From positions 124,001 through 188,000 of the forward strand of contig NZ_QTQP01000001.1 of NCBI RefSeq assembly GCF_003854275.1: 64,000 nt of DNA, written 5' to 3'. Of the stretch, positions 34,348-43,777 are shown piece after piece (the first letter of the stretch is position 1; each line of letters opens with the position of its first letter). A program made the translations under genes and the position numbers. Under the pieces are notes generated by a model, which was not told the origin of the DNA, did not search any database, and saw nothing but the letters and a program-made list of their open reading frames with translations. This DNA is from Burkholderia sp. Bp8963 (lineage in GTDB: Bacteria; Pseudomonadota; Gammaproteobacteria; Burkholderiales; Burkholderiaceae).

Positions 34348-35469
34348 ATGCGTAATCTCGTCACTGCGCTCGCCGTGGCTGCGGCCGTCGGCGCGCTGAC
34401 TTCCGCGCACGCGCAGGAAGTCGTCATGATCGGGCATTCGGCGCCGCTCACGGGGCCGCAGGCCGCGAACGGCAAGGACAACGAAAACGGCGCCCGCCTC
34501 GCGATCGACGAACTCAACAAGCAGAACATCAAGGTCGCCGGCAAGACCGTGACGTTCAAACTGGTTTCCCAGGATGACCAGGCCGACCCGAAAGTGGGCG
34601 TGCAGGTCGCGCAGAGCCTCGTCGACAAGGGCGTCGTCGCGGTGCTCGGCCCGTACAACTCGGGCGTCGCGATCCCCGCATCGAACGTGTACAACAACGC
34701 GGGCGTGCCGATGTTGCCGGTTGCGTCGAATCCGGCGCTCACGAAACAGGGCTTCAAGAACATTTTCCGGATCGGCGCGAGCGACGAGCAGCTCGGCGGC
34801 ACGATGGCCGTATTCGCCGCGAAGACGCTGAAGGCGAAGACGGCCGCGATCATCGACGACCGCACCGCTTACGGGCAGGGCGTTGCCGAGCAGTTCCTGA
34901 ACGTCGCGAAGGCGAACGGCATCCAGATCGTCGACCATGAGTTCACGAGTTCGTCGGCGACCGACTTCCTCAGCATCCTGACGACAATCAAGGCGAAGAA
35001 CCCCGACGTGATCTTCTTCGGCGGCTACGCGGCGCAGGGCGCGCCGATGGCGAAACAGATGAAGCAGCGCGGGCTGCGTGCGAAGCTGCTCGGCGGCGAC
35101 GGCATCTGCTCGGCCGACATGGGCAAGGTGGCGGGCGAAGCCGCGTCGATCGTCTATTGCGCGCAAGGCGGCGTCGCGCTCGAGAAGACGGCGGCCGGGC
35201 GCGAATTCCTGAAGAAGTACCACGACGCGTATCACACCGACACGCAGGTCTATGCGGTCAACTACTACGACGGCGCGAAGCTGCTCGCCGACGCGATGGT
35301 GAAGGCCGGCACGACCACCGACAAGGCGAAGCTGATCGCTCAGCTCGCGAAGTCGGACTACAAGGGCATCGCGGGCACCTATTCGTTCGACGCGTCCGGC
35401 GACCTGAAGGGCGCGCCGACGGCCGTGTACGTGATCCGCAATGGCCTGCCCGTTCCTTATGGCGACTGA
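34348..35469 (+). CDS. Branched-chain amino acid-type ABC transporter, substrate-binding protein
   Basis: 373 residues. A signal peptide ends AHA-Q at about 22, then the Leu/Ile/Val-binding fold begins (VMIGHSAPLTGPQAANGKDNENG). ASNVYNNAGVPMLPVASNPALT and DRTAYGQGVAEQF are typical of LivJ-like periplasmic receptors. It delivers a ligand to an inner-membrane permease, but no permease or ATPase genes adjoin, so it must borrow one encoded elsewhere. Its place in the hydroxyproline cluster suggests proline-like or hydroxyproline ligands. Confidence 0.9.
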   Translation: MRNLVTALAVAAAVGALTSAHAQEVVMIGHSAPLTGPQAANGKDNENGARLAIDELNKQNIKVAGKTVTFKLVSQDDQADPKVGVQVAQSLVDKGVVAVLGPYNSGVAIPASNVYNNAGVPMLPVASNPALTKQGFKNIFRIGASDEQLGGTMAVFAAKTLKAKTAAIIDDRTAYGQGVAEQFLNVAKANGIQIVDHEFTSSSATDFLSILTTIKAKNPDVIFFGGYAAQGAPMAKQMKQRGLRAKLLGGDGICSADMGKVAGEAASIVYCAQGGVALEKTAAGREFLKKYHDAYHTDTQVYAVNYYDGAKLLADAMVKAGTTTDKAKLIAQLAKSDYKGIAGTYSFDASGDLKGAPTAVYVIRNGLPVPYGD

Positions 35470-35589
35470 CCGGCCTGGCCGGCGGGACGGGCGTCCCGCC
35501 GGACGCGGCGCGCGCCGGGCGCTTTCGTTTGTTTTCGCCGATCCGGCGCTTCCGGTCGCACCAACCGATTCACCCCCTCCGAACCACCA

Positions 35590-36597
35590 ATGAAACTGAC
35601 CCGATCCCTGTCCACCGTCGAAGTCCACACCGGCGGCGAGGCATTCCGCATCGTCACGAGCGGCCTGCCGCGCTTGCCCGGCGACACGATCGTCCAGCGC
35701 CGCGCATGGCTGAAGGAGCACGCCGACGACATCCGCCGCGCACTGATGTTCGAGCCGCGCGGCCACGCGGACATGTACGGCGGCTACCTGACCGAACCCG
35801 TGTCGCCGACTGCCGACTTCGGCGTGATCTTCCTGCACAACGAGGGCTACAGCGACCATTGCGGGCATGGCGTGATCGCGCTCGCGACCGCGGCGGTCGA
35901 GCTCGGCTGGGTGCAGCGCACGGTGCCGGAAACGCGGGTCGGCATCGACGCGCCGTGCGGCTTTATCGAGGCGTTCGTCAAGTGGGACGGCGAGCACGCG
36001 GGGCCCGTGCGCTTCGTCAACGTGCCGTCGTTTATCTGGCAGCGCGACGTGTCGGTCGACACGCCGTCGTTCGGCACCGTGACGGGCGACATCGCGTATG
36101 GCGGCGCGTTCTATTTCTACGTCGACGGTGCGCCGTTCGGCCTGCCCGTTCGCGAAGCGGCGGTCGAGCAGCTGATCCGCTTCGGCGCGGAGGTGAAGGC
36201 CGCCGCGAACGCGAAGTATCCGGTCGTGCATCCCGAGATCCCCGAGATCAACCACATCTACGGCACGATCATCGCGAACGCGCCCCGTCATCCGGGCTCG
36301 ACGCAGGCCAACTGCTGCGTGTTCGCGGACCGCGAGGTCGATCGTTCGCCGACCGGCTCGGGCACGGGCGGCCGCGTTGCACAGCTCTACCAGCGCGGCC
36401 GGCTCGCGATCGGCGACACGCTCGTCAACGAGTCGATCGTCGGCACGATCTTCAAGGGGCGCGTGCTGCGCTTGACGACCGTCGGCGAGATCCCGGCCGT
36501 GGTGCCGGAAGTGGAGGGCAGCGCATACATCTGCGGTTTCGCGAACTGGATCATCGACGAGCGCGATCCGCAGGCCTACGGCTTTCTCGTGCGCTGA
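35590..36597 (+). CDS. lhpH: trans-3-hydroxy-L-proline dehydratase (proline racemase family)
   Basis: 335 residues of the proline racemase/hydroxyproline epimerase fold. The first catalytic Cys91 is in GYSDHCGHG. Where racemases and epimerases have the second catalytic Cys, this protein has Thr255 (DRSPTGSGTGG); that Cys-to-Thr exchange is known to mark trans-3-hydroxy-L-proline dehydratase, which eliminates water to give Delta1-pyrroline-2-carboxylate. The Pyr2C reductase lies in the same cluster, giving a two-step route to L-proline. A 4-hydroxyproline epimerase is less likely because of the Thr. Confidence 0.83.
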   Translation: MKLTRSLSTVEVHTGGEAFRIVTSGLPRLPGDTIVQRRAWLKEHADDIRRALMFEPRGHADMYGGYLTEPVSPTADFGVIFLHNEGYSDHCGHGVIALATAAVELGWVQRTVPETRVGIDAPCGFIEAFVKWDGEHAGPVRFVNVPSFIWQRDVSVDTPSFGTVTGDIAYGGAFYFYVDGAPFGLPVREAAVEQLIRFGAEVKAAANAKYPVVHPEIPEINHIYGTIIANAPRHPGSTQANCCVFADREVDRSPTGSGTGGRVAQLYQRGRLAIGDTLVNESIVGTIFKGRVLRLTTVGEIPAVVPEVEGSAYICGFANWIIDERDPQAYGFLVR

Positions 36598-36809
36598 ACG
36601 CGCGCGTTCGCCGTCATCCGGTTGTTGTACCAGGTTGGCGCGCGTTTCCGGTTGCCGGGCGCGCGCCTTTTTTGCGTCGATCGCTTCACGCGGCACCATC
36701 CGGCTTCGGGCGCGCGAACCGGCGCCGATCGGGTGTCGCCCCCCCCGCGTGCCGGTGCGACGCGCAACATTTGGTACGATGCACGCTTTTCAGCAGATCC
36801 CACACCCGC

Positions 36810-39410
36810 GTGAATCGCCGAAACGTGTCGTCAGTGCGTGCCCTCTGTGCCAAATGGGTCGCGCGCGCCCAACCCGTCGCGGCCGCCGCCGCCGCGCCAG
36901 TCAAGCGCCTCCTCGCCGTCGTCTGGTTCCACCTGCGCCATCCGACGCGCCGTGGCGTGCTGCTTGCCGCCGCTGCCGTACCGGCGCTGTTCGTGCTGTA
37001 CGCGCTTGCGCTGATCCCGTTTACACCGAGCATCGGCGATATCCGCAAGGCGCGCGTCGACCAGCCCGCACAGGTGCTGTCGTCCGACGGCAAGCTGCTC
37101 GCCGAATTCAAGCCGTCGAACCGCGAATGGGTCGCGCTCAAGCAGATCTCGCCGCACATGATCGACGCGCTGATCGCGACCGAGGATCACCGCTTCTACG
37201 AACACCACGGGCTCGACTGGCGGCGCACCGCGGGGGCCGCGCTGCACACGTTCTCGGGCAGCCGCCAGGGCGGCTCGACGATCACGCAGCAGCTCGCGCG
37301 CAACCTGTATCCGGATGAGATCGGCCGCGCGCCGACGCTCACGCGCAAGGTGAAGGAAGCGATCACCGCGCTGAAGATCGAAGCGGTCTACAGCAAGGAC
37401 CAGATCCTCGAGACCTACCTGAACACGGTGCCGTTCCTGTACAACGCGTACGGCGTCGAGATGGCTGCGCGCACCTATTTCGACAAGTCGGCGGACGAGC
37501 TCGACGTGCTCGACAGCGCGACGCTCGTCGGGATGCTGAAGGGCAACAGCTACTACAACCCGGTGCTGAACCCCGAACGCGCGCTGGCGCGGCGCAATAC
37601 GGTGCTCGGCCAGATGGTGAAGTACGGCAAGCTGTCGCCGGCCGCGTTCGAGCAACTGAAGCGCCGCCCGCTGCGCGTCGACTTCGAGCGCCAGAAGGAG
37701 CCGCCGGGGCCGGCGCCGCATTTCGCGCAGCAACTGCGCAAGTGGCTGATCGCGTGGGCCGACCGTAACGACTACAACATCTATTCGGATGGGCTGATCG
37801 TCCGCACGACGATCGATTCGCGCCTGCAGGCGATGGCGACGCAGGCGCTGAAGCAGCAGGCGAACCAGCTGCAGGGCATCGCGAACGGCGCGTGGAGCGG
37901 GCGCGACGGCTGCGGAACCGACAACGAGGTGTTCCGCACGTTCATGCGCGAAGCGCCCGAATACAAGGCGATGCAGGATGCCGGCAAGAACGACGCGGCC
38001 GCGATGAAGGCGCTTGCGGCCGACCGCGGCTTCATGCGCGCGCTGTGCAAAGCGAAGACCGACGTGCAGGCCGGCTTCCTCGCGATCGATCCGCGCACGG
38101 GGCAGATCCGCGCGTGGGTCGGCAGCCGCGACTTCACGAACGAGCCATTCGACCATGTTGCGCAGGCGCGCCGCCAGCCAGGCTCGACGTTCAAGCCGTT
38201 CGTCTACGGCGCCGCGTTCGCGAGCGGGATGACGCCGGACGACACGTTCGTCGACCAGCCGGTCGAGATTCCGCTGAAGGGCGGCGAGATCTGGCGGCCG
38301 AACGACGACGCGCCGCCGACGGGCAAGCCGATGACGCTGCGCGACGCGATCGCGCTGTCGCGCAACCGGATCACCGCGCAGGTGATGGAGAAGATCGGAC
38401 CCGCGAAGCCCGCGCGTCTCGCCTACGCGATGGGCGTGCGCGACAGCACGCTCGAACGCGTGCCGTCGCTCGCGCTCGGCACGAGCCCCGTCACGCTGAA
38501 GGAGATGGTGACGTCGTACGCGACGATCGCGAACGGCGGGCTGTATCTCGAACCGCAGATGGTGACACGCATCGAGAACCGCAATGGCGACGTGCTCGCC
38601 GAGTTCGCGCCGGCGCCGCCCGAGCGCGCGCTCGACGCGGAAACCGACAAGACGCTGATCGACGTGATGCGCGACGTCGTCAATCGCGGGACCGGCACGA
38701 GCATCCGCACGCGCTTCGGCATTCGCAGCGACGTCGCGGGCAAGACCGGTACCACGCAGGACAACGCGGACGGCTGGTTCATCCTGATGCAGCCGGACCT
38801 CGTCGCGGGCGCGTGGGTCGGCTTCGACGACGGCCGCGTGACGCTGCGCAGCGATTACTGGGGGCAGGGCGCGCACAGTGCGCTGCCGCTCGTCGGCGAC
38901 TTTTTCCAGCGGGCGCTGCGTGCGCGGCTCGTCGACGCGAAGGCGAAGTTCGACACCGAGCCGTCGCCGGGCTGGTTCGGTTCGATGCAGGACCGGCTGT
39001 CGGGCTGGTTCGGCACGTGGTTCAGGCACGAGCCGAAGGAACCAACCGCACCGGCGAAGGTGCAGCGCGCGCCGCAGCCGGTTGCGCCGGAAGCCGGCGA
39101 GGCATCCGCGGCGTCGGCGCCGGAAGCCGCTTCGGGCGGCATCGTCGAGGAATGGGTGCCGGCGTCAGAGGTGGCCGCGTCGGCCGCCGCGCTGTCGGCC
39201 GGCAGCGCGGCCGGTGCGTCGCAGCCGGCCGCGAACGGTGCGGCAAGCGGCGCGATGAATGGCAACGGCGGCAACGGCGGAAATGCGGGCAACGGCGCAG
39301 CGCCTGCCGCCGTACCGCCGGCCGGTCCCGCGTCGCCGGCCGCTCCGCCGGCTCCGGCTCCCGCCACCCCCGACGTGCAGACGCCCGCCGGCGCGAGCAG
39401 CGTCTACTGA
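36810..39410 (+). CDS. Class A penicillin-binding protein (PBP1A type)
   Basis: About 866 residues from GTG 36810; nearby GTGs at 36825 and 36834 cannot be excluded. One membrane span (about 50-75) anchors it. The glycosyltransferase domain shows EDHRFYEHHG and QGGSTITQQLARN. The transpeptidase has the SxxK serine in PGSTFKP, the SRN motif, and KTGTT. It polymerises and cross-links peptidoglycan in the periplasm. The last 130 residues are a low-complexity Pro/Ala/Gly tail, probably disordered. Stands alone, after lhpH. Confidence 0.92.
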   Translation: MNRRNVSSVRALCAKWVARAQPVAAAAAAPVKRLLAVVWFHLRHPTRRGVLLAAAAVPALFVLYALALIPFTPSIGDIRKARVDQPAQVLSSDGKLLAEFKPSNREWVALKQISPHMIDALIATEDHRFYEHHGLDWRRTAGAALHTFSGSRQGGSTITQQLARNLYPDEIGRAPTLTRKVKEAITALKIEAVYSKDQILETYLNTVPFLYNAYGVEMAARTYFDKSADELDVLDSATLVGMLKGNSYYNPVLNPERALARRNTVLGQMVKYGKLSPAAFEQLKRRPLRVDFERQKEPPGPAPHFAQQLRKWLIAWADRNDYNIYSDGLIVRTTIDSRLQAMATQALKQQANQLQGIANGAWSGRDGCGTDNEVFRTFMREAPEYKAMQDAGKNDAAAMKALAADRGFMRALCKAKTDVQAGFLAIDPRTGQIRAWVGSRDFTNEPFDHVAQARRQPGSTFKPFVYGAAFASGMTPDDTFVDQPVEIPLKGGEIWRPNDDAPPTGKPMTLRDAIALSRNRITAQVMEKIGPAKPARLAYAMGVRDSTLERVPSLALGTSPVTLKEMVTSYATIANGGLYLEPQMVTRIENRNGDVLAEFAPAPPERALDAETDKTLIDVMRDVVNRGTGTSIRTRFGIRSDVAGKTGTTQDNADGWFILMQPDLVAGAWVGFDDGRVTLRSDYWGQGAHSALPLVGDFFQRALRARLVDAKAKFDTEPSPGWFGSMQDRLSGWFGTWFRHEPKEPTAPAKVQRAPQPVAPEAGEASAASAPEAASGGIVEEWVPASEVAASAAALSAGSAAGASQPAANGAASGAMNGNGGNGGNAGNGAAPAAVPPAGPASPAAPPAPAPATPDVQTPAGASSVY

Positions 39411-39491
39411 TCCGCCTGTTCAGGTTTTGCGCGAGGCTGCCGTAATAGCGTCATCACGACAGCCTCGCGCGGGCCGCACCGCGTCTTTCCG

Positions 39492-40349
39492 ATGCGCAGT
39501 TCACACGATTACGTCACGCTCGAGCGCGACGATTTCGCGGCCGGCGCGCCGCTGGGATTCGATCTCTACGACATCGGCGGCGCCGCGCTGCTGCCGGCCG
39601 GCACAACGCTGCACGACCCGGCGCAGCATGCCTTCCTGTTCGATCATTTCCGGCCCGCGAAGAAGGGCGCGCACGCGTCGCCGGTGCGGCCGCCGTCAGG
39701 CAACAGCATTGGCCTGACGACCGGCGCATCGATCGGCATCCGGCGGCGGGTGGGCGAGACGCGCGGGATGCTGCGTTGCCGGCTGATCGGCCGAGGCGCC
39801 GCACAGTCGCTGTTCGTCGAGCCGAAGCATGCGGCGGCGCTCGAGTTCGTGCGCGGCGACGACGTCGAGGCGATCGCGATCGGCCGCGCGGCCGTGGTCC
39901 GGTTCGCGGCGACCGTCGAAGCGGTGCACGGCGAGCCGGCGCCGTTCATGGTGCTGTCGCCGCCCGGCTTCGTCGAACGGCTGCGTACGCGCGCCGAGCC
40001 GCGCGTGCCCGTGCGGATCGCCGCCCGCTGCTGTGGCGGGCAGGACGGCGTAGGCAGCTTCGGGATCGTGCGTGACATCAGCCTGCACGGCCTGTCGATC
40101 GCCACGTGCGACCCGGTCGCGGCGGCCGGAGAGCCGCTGCGGATCCGGCTGCCGTATGAAGTCGGTGGCAATGTCGCGCTGCTGCCACTCGGCGGCACGG
40201 TGCGCCACGTGCACGTGGATCCGGCGGCGCCGGGATTCGTGCTGCATCACGTCGCATACGACGAGATGGAGCCGGCCGATGCGGTGCGCCTGAAGGCGCT
40301 GCTGTTCGACCGGCTGATGGCGTGGGCGGACGTCGGCGGCGTGCGCTGA
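39492..40349 (+). CDS. PilZ-domain protein, YcgR-like flagellar brake
   Basis: 285 residues. The N-terminal half looks like a YcgR-type (PilZN) domain; the C-terminal half is PilZ, with the cyclic-di-GMP motif RxxxR (RTRAEPRVPVR, about 168-178) and DISLHGLSI (DxSxxG) about 25 residues later. Binding cyclic-di-GMP would slow motility or alter surface functions. Follows the PBP gene by 80 bases, possibly the same transcript. Confidence 0.83.
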   Translation: MRSSHDYVTLERDDFAAGAPLGFDLYDIGGAALLPAGTTLHDPAQHAFLFDHFRPAKKGAHASPVRPPSGNSIGLTTGASIGIRRRVGETRGMLRCRLIGRGAAQSLFVEPKHAAALEFVRGDDVEAIAIGRAAVVRFAATVEAVHGEPAPFMVLSPPGFVERLRTRAEPRVPVRIAARCCGGQDGVGSFGIVRDISLHGLSIATCDPVAAAGEPLRIRLPYEVGGNVALLPLGGTVRHVHVDPAAPGFVLHHVAYDEMEPADAVRLKALLFDRLMAWADVGGVR

Positions 40350-40570
40350 GCCACATGGCCTGCGCGATGTGTTCCGCGCGCCATTCGCAATGCTGGCACT
40401 GTCAATAATCAGACAAATCGGCGGGATCGCGACGTATTGTATAAATTCCGTCAACAGTGAATTCGTGATTTAAGTATTTACCCTGATTGCCGGGCCTCCT
40501 AGACTTCAGGTCATGCGCAAAGACACACAGTCCGCAGCGCCTGAAAAAAACATCTCGGAGGTACTACATC

Positions 40571-40900
40571 ATGAAGTCGCTGATCAAAGCCGTTGCACTG
40601 GCCGCCCTGGTGGCAGCCCCGGTCGTGTCGTTTGCGCAGTCGAACCAGCAGCCGCTGACCCGCGCGCAAGTGCGCGCCGAACTGGTCCAGCTCGAAAAGG
40701 CCGGCTACAACCCGAACGACTGGATCAACTATCCGGAAAACATCCAGGCCGCGCAGGCGAAGATCGCCGCCGCGCAGAACACCGGCGCAGCCGCCGACAC
40801 GACCGGCTATGGCGCGAACCCGGCGGCAAAATCGCAGGCCGGCGACCGCGTCGTCGTGCCGGCAGGCCGCGACCGCTCGTCGGTCTATTTCGGCCAGTGA
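40571..40900 (+). CDS. DUF4148 domain secreted protein
   Basis: 109 residues. A strong TCGGAGGT ribosome site lies before ATG 40571. Residues 1-22 are a signal peptide ending SFA-Q; the DUF4148 core has TRAQVRAELVQLEKAGYNPN followed by YPENIQAAQAKIAA. The tail ends SSVYFGQ. Predicted periplasmic or exported; function unknown. A strong hairpin terminator follows. It is the closer DUF4148 relative of many multicopy Burkholderia paralogues than the one at 15763. Confidence 0.9.
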   Translation: MKSLIKAVALAALVAAPVVSFAQSNQQPLTRAQVRAELVQLEKAGYNPNDWINYPENIQAAQAKIAAAQNTGAAADTTGYGANPAAKSQAGDRVVVPAGRDRSSVYFGQ

Positions 40901-40940
40901 GCGCCGGCGCCCGGTAGGGCACGCGTCTCGCCCGGAACGC

Positions 40941-40971
40941 AAGGCCCGCACTCGCGACGAGTGCGGGCCTT
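40941..40971 (+). terminator. Hairpin terminator after the DUF4148 gene
   Basis: Perfect 14-bp arms (aaggcccgcactcg and its complement) around a 3-base loop, ending in a short T stretch. It lies between converging genes and may serve both strands. Confidence 0.85.
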
Positions 40972-40979
40972 TTGCATTC

Positions 40980-41933
40980 TCATCTCCGCACGTCCGGCAC
41001 CTGCTTCGACGCTTTCGTCCCACCGCCCCGCGCGCGCCCGGCGAGCACGAGCGCGATTCCGCCGAGGATCGCGACCGACGCGATCGCGAGCCGCCAGGTC
41101 GGCTGCTCCGCGAGGAACAGCACGGCGCCGCACGCGGCGATCGGCGGCACCGACAGTTGCACGGCGGCCGCGCGCATCGCGGTGAGGTGCTTCAGCGCCG
41201 CATACCAGATCACATAGCCGATTCCCGAAGTCAGCGCGCCGGACGCGACCGCGAGCAGCGCGCCGCGTGTCGTCAGATGAAACCGCCCGGCAAGCACGAC
41301 GCTCAGGATCAGCGCCATCGGCGCGGCGCGCAGGAAATTGGCGGCGGTCGACGCGAGCGGATCGGCGAGGCCGCGCCCGCGCAGCGAATAGACACCCCAC
41401 GCGATGCCGGCAGCCGACATCAGCACGACGCCGCCCGCCGTCGGCGCGGACACGCCAGGCGACACGAGGTACAGCAGCCCGGCGACTGCGGCGCCCATGC
41501 CGAGCCAGCCGGCGGCCGCGAATCGTTCGCCCGCACGCAGGCCGGCCGCGAACATCGTCAGCTGGACCGCGCCGAACAGGATCAATGCGCCGGTCGCGGC
41601 GCTGACCGTCAGGTAGGCGAACGAGAAGCACGCGACGTACGCGAACAGCATCGTCGCGGCGAGCCAGTCCGCGCGCGGCGGCGGCCGGTGCGCGCCTGCG
41701 CGCGCGACGATCGCGAGCATCAGCGCGCCGGCCACGAGGCGCAGGCTGCCGAAGCTCGCCGCATCGATCCGTGCGTCATGCAGCGCGAGGCGGCACAGCA
41801 GCGAGTTCGACGCGAACGCGAGCATCGCGACGCAGGTCAGCAACACGGTGCGCGCGGTCGGCTGCGTGCCTGTCGGCGCGGGATCGGACGAGGTCGCGAG
41901 CGGGCGCACGGCCGCCTCACAGGTGTCCGGCAA
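40980..41933 (-). CDS. EamA/DMT-family transporter
   Basis: 317 residues. About ten membrane spans from residue 28 onward give two EamA repeats, with SFGSLRLVAGALML and a second-repeat IAWGVYSLRGRG. Its start overlaps the end of the DUF2182 gene by 17 bases, so it is translationally coupled to the DUF1326-DUF2182 pair. Substrate unknown. Confidence 0.85.
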   Translation of the reverse strand: MPDTCEAAVRPLATSSDPAPTGTQPTARTVLLTCVAMLAFASNSLLCRLALHDARIDAASFGSLRLVAGALMLAIVARAGAHRPPPRADWLAATMLFAYVACFSFAYLTVSAATGALILFGAVQLTMFAAGLRAGERFAAAGWLGMGAAVAGLLYLVSPGVSAPTAGGVVLMSAAGIAWGVYSLRGRGLADPLASTAANFLRAAPMALILSVVLAGRFHLTTRGALLAVASGALTSGIGYVIWYAALKHLTAMRAAAVQLSVPPIAACGAVLFLAEQPTWRLAIASVAILGGIALVLAGRARGGGTKASKQVPDVRR

Positions 41934-42717
41934 GATGTCCGGCGGCGATCAGCGCCGCGCCGCCGAGCAGCGCGAAGCCAAGCGGCGCGGTGAGCCTTCG
42001 CCCCCACGCCGCATTCTTCTCGACGGCCATCGCCGCCGCGAGCGCGAGCATCCAGCCGAGGCTGCCGGCGCCGACGACGAACATCAGCAGCATCAGCGCC
42101 CAGCAGCAGCCGACGCAGAACAGCCCATGCCGTCCGCCGAGCGCGAACGCGTGCCGGTGCGGCGCGCTGCCGCGCCAATGGCTGATCACGAAGCTGAGCG
42201 GGGTCCGGCAGCGATCGAGGCAGCGCGTCTTCAGCGCGCTGAACTGGAACGCGCCGGCCAGCGCGAACCCCGCCGCGCCAATCAGCCAGCCGCGCCACGC
42301 GAGCGCCGGCACATGGGCGACGCCGGTCAGCAGCAGTGCGTGCAGGCCGTGCGCGAGCAGGCCGAACGCGCTCCAGACCGCGACATAGCCGAGGCCGACG
42401 AGCGCGAGCAGGCGCGCACGATCGGGCCGGTCTGCGACGACCCGCGCGAACGCATTGAACAGCGACAGCGTGGTCGGCAGCATCATCGCGAGGATCATCA
42501 GCGTCCACGATGCCGCATAGAGCACGGCCGGCAGCCACAGCGTCGCGCCGGGCAGCGCATGGCACAGGGTCGCGATCGGCCCGGACAGCGTCCAGCCGTC
42601 GTGTTCGAGGTAGCGTCCGTACGGGCTGCGTGCCCATGCCCACAACGCGACCCACGCGAGCGCGACGAGGCTCGCGAACACGAGCGGAAACACGCGGCGA
42701 TGTTGCAGCGCGGCCAT
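41917..42717 (-). CDS. DUF2182 family membrane protein
   Basis: 266 residues with about seven membrane spans. SWTLMILAMMLPTTLSLFNAF and the Cys/His-rich KTRCLDRCRTPLSF and GLFCVGCCWALMLLMF segments are characteristic of DUF2182, sometimes called a predicted metal-binding integral membrane protein. It usually neighbours a DUF1326 gene, as here. The function is not established; metal handling is often suggested because of the Met/Cys motifs. Confidence 0.87.
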   Translation of the reverse strand: MAALQHRRVFPLVFASLVALAWVALWAWARSPYGRYLEHDGWTLSGPIATLCHALPGATLWLPAVLYAASWTLMILAMMLPTTLSLFNAFARVVADRPDRARLLALVGLGYVAVWSAFGLLAHGLHALLLTGVAHVPALAWRGWLIGAAGFALAGAFQFSALKTRCLDRCRTPLSFVISHWRGSAPHRHAFALGGRHGLFCVGCCWALMLLMFVVGAGSLGWMLALAAAMAVEKNAAWGRRLTAPLGFALLGGAALIAAGHLAGHL

Positions 42718-42771
42718 GGCCGTTCCCGCCGCCGCGCGAACACGCGTGCGCCGCGCGGCGAGCGATGCCGT

Positions 42772-43374
42772 TCAGGCGTCGAACAGGAACGTGCTCTGCA
42801 GCGCGTTGTGATTCGTCAGGTTGACGTCGATGCCGATCGCCGCGTTCTTCGATCGATAGACGGGCGCCTTGCCGACGAACACCGGCGCGCCGGGCACGGT
42901 CGAGAACACGGTATCGGTCAGTGTCGTCTGCGCGCCGCTCGGGCCGAGGTACGGCTCGAGCTCCGCGTGGTAGTCGGTGCCGATCGTCAGCGTGCCCTTC
43001 GCGCCAACGACATCGAACCTGATCGGCGCGCGCTCGACCGACACGACGGTGCCGATCAGCTTCGCGAGCTCGGCGATCGGTCCGCCGGCCTCGCCGGTAT
43101 AGACCTTGAGCAGCGCTTTTTCCTGTTCGTCGGACGCGCTGTCGTTGATGAAGATCGCGGCGGTCCAGTTGCCCTGCAGGATGTTGCCGGGTACGCGGCA
43201 GACGGCGGCGATCGTGCAGCCGCCGACGTCGATGCCGTCGATGGTGCCTTTGTCCATGTGCCACGCGACGATCGTGTCGCAGCTGCCGAAGTCCGGATCT
43301 TCGCCGATCCAGCACGGGCACAGCACGCGGCAGTTGCAGACCTCGAGCAGACGGCCTTCCAGGTGATAGCTCAT
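42772..43374 (-). CDS. DUF1326 domain protein
   Basis: 200 residues from ATG 43374, which has a GGAG-type site. The N-terminus (YHLEGRLLEVCNCRVLCPCWIG) carries the CNC and CPC cysteines diagnostic of DUF1326, and the protein continues as a mostly beta domain. No signal peptide. Located first in the DUF1326-DUF2182-DMT operon. Function unknown; metal or redox binding by the cysteines is plausible. Confidence 0.9.
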   Translation of the reverse strand: MSYHLEGRLLEVCNCRVLCPCWIGEDPDFGSCDTIVAWHMDKGTIDGIDVGGCTIAAVCRVPGNILQGNWTAAIFINDSASDEQEKALLKVYTGEAGGPIAELAKLIGTVVSVERAPIRFDVVGAKGTLTIGTDYHAELEPYLGPSGAQTTLTDTVFSTVPGAPVFVGKAPVYRSKNAAIGIDVNLTNHNALQSTFLFDA

Positions 43375-43777
43375 GGTTTCCTCCATTCTTGCGAGAGCGA
43401 CCGCGCGGTGCGCGACGCATCGGAAACCGGCCGACGCTCGGTCAGGCCTGATCGACGGTGTGAACGCGGAGTGCGCAGAGGAATGCGACGAGTGCGGGAG
43501 CGAGGTGGATGCGCTAGCGTGAAGCCGGATCAGCGTATTAATTTTTGCAGTGTAGGCGCGGGCGGGCGATATGCAAGGCGATGCGGGGTGGGTGCGCGCA
43601 TGCCGGGCTGACAAGCGTGCGCGCGTGCGCTAGGATCGCGGTCGATGTTGCCGCGCGGACGCGGCCGATGCGCGTGCAAACGCGCCGGCCCGTGACGCGG
43701 CGCCGTGCGCCGAGGCGCGGCAGGGCGGTTGGCCCGGCATCGTGTTCCACGACATCAACGAATAAAAAGGAGCGTCC
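43375..43777. other. 403-base gap between DUF1326 and LprI-like genes
   Basis: Divergent promoters for the DUF1326 operon and the LprI-like gene should lie here. Apart from a short A/T patch (attaatttttgcag, 43538-43551) I see no motif, repeat or gene. Confidence 0.5.

Noticed and set aside
35590-36597. 4-hydroxyproline epimerase or proline racemase
   Set aside because: The second catalytic Cys is replaced by Thr255, which fits the trans-3-hydroxyproline dehydratase.
35157-39410. 1417-residue frame running from the binding-protein gene through lhpH to the PBP
   Set aside because: Its first 550 residues are shadows of two other genes; the real PBP starts near 36810.
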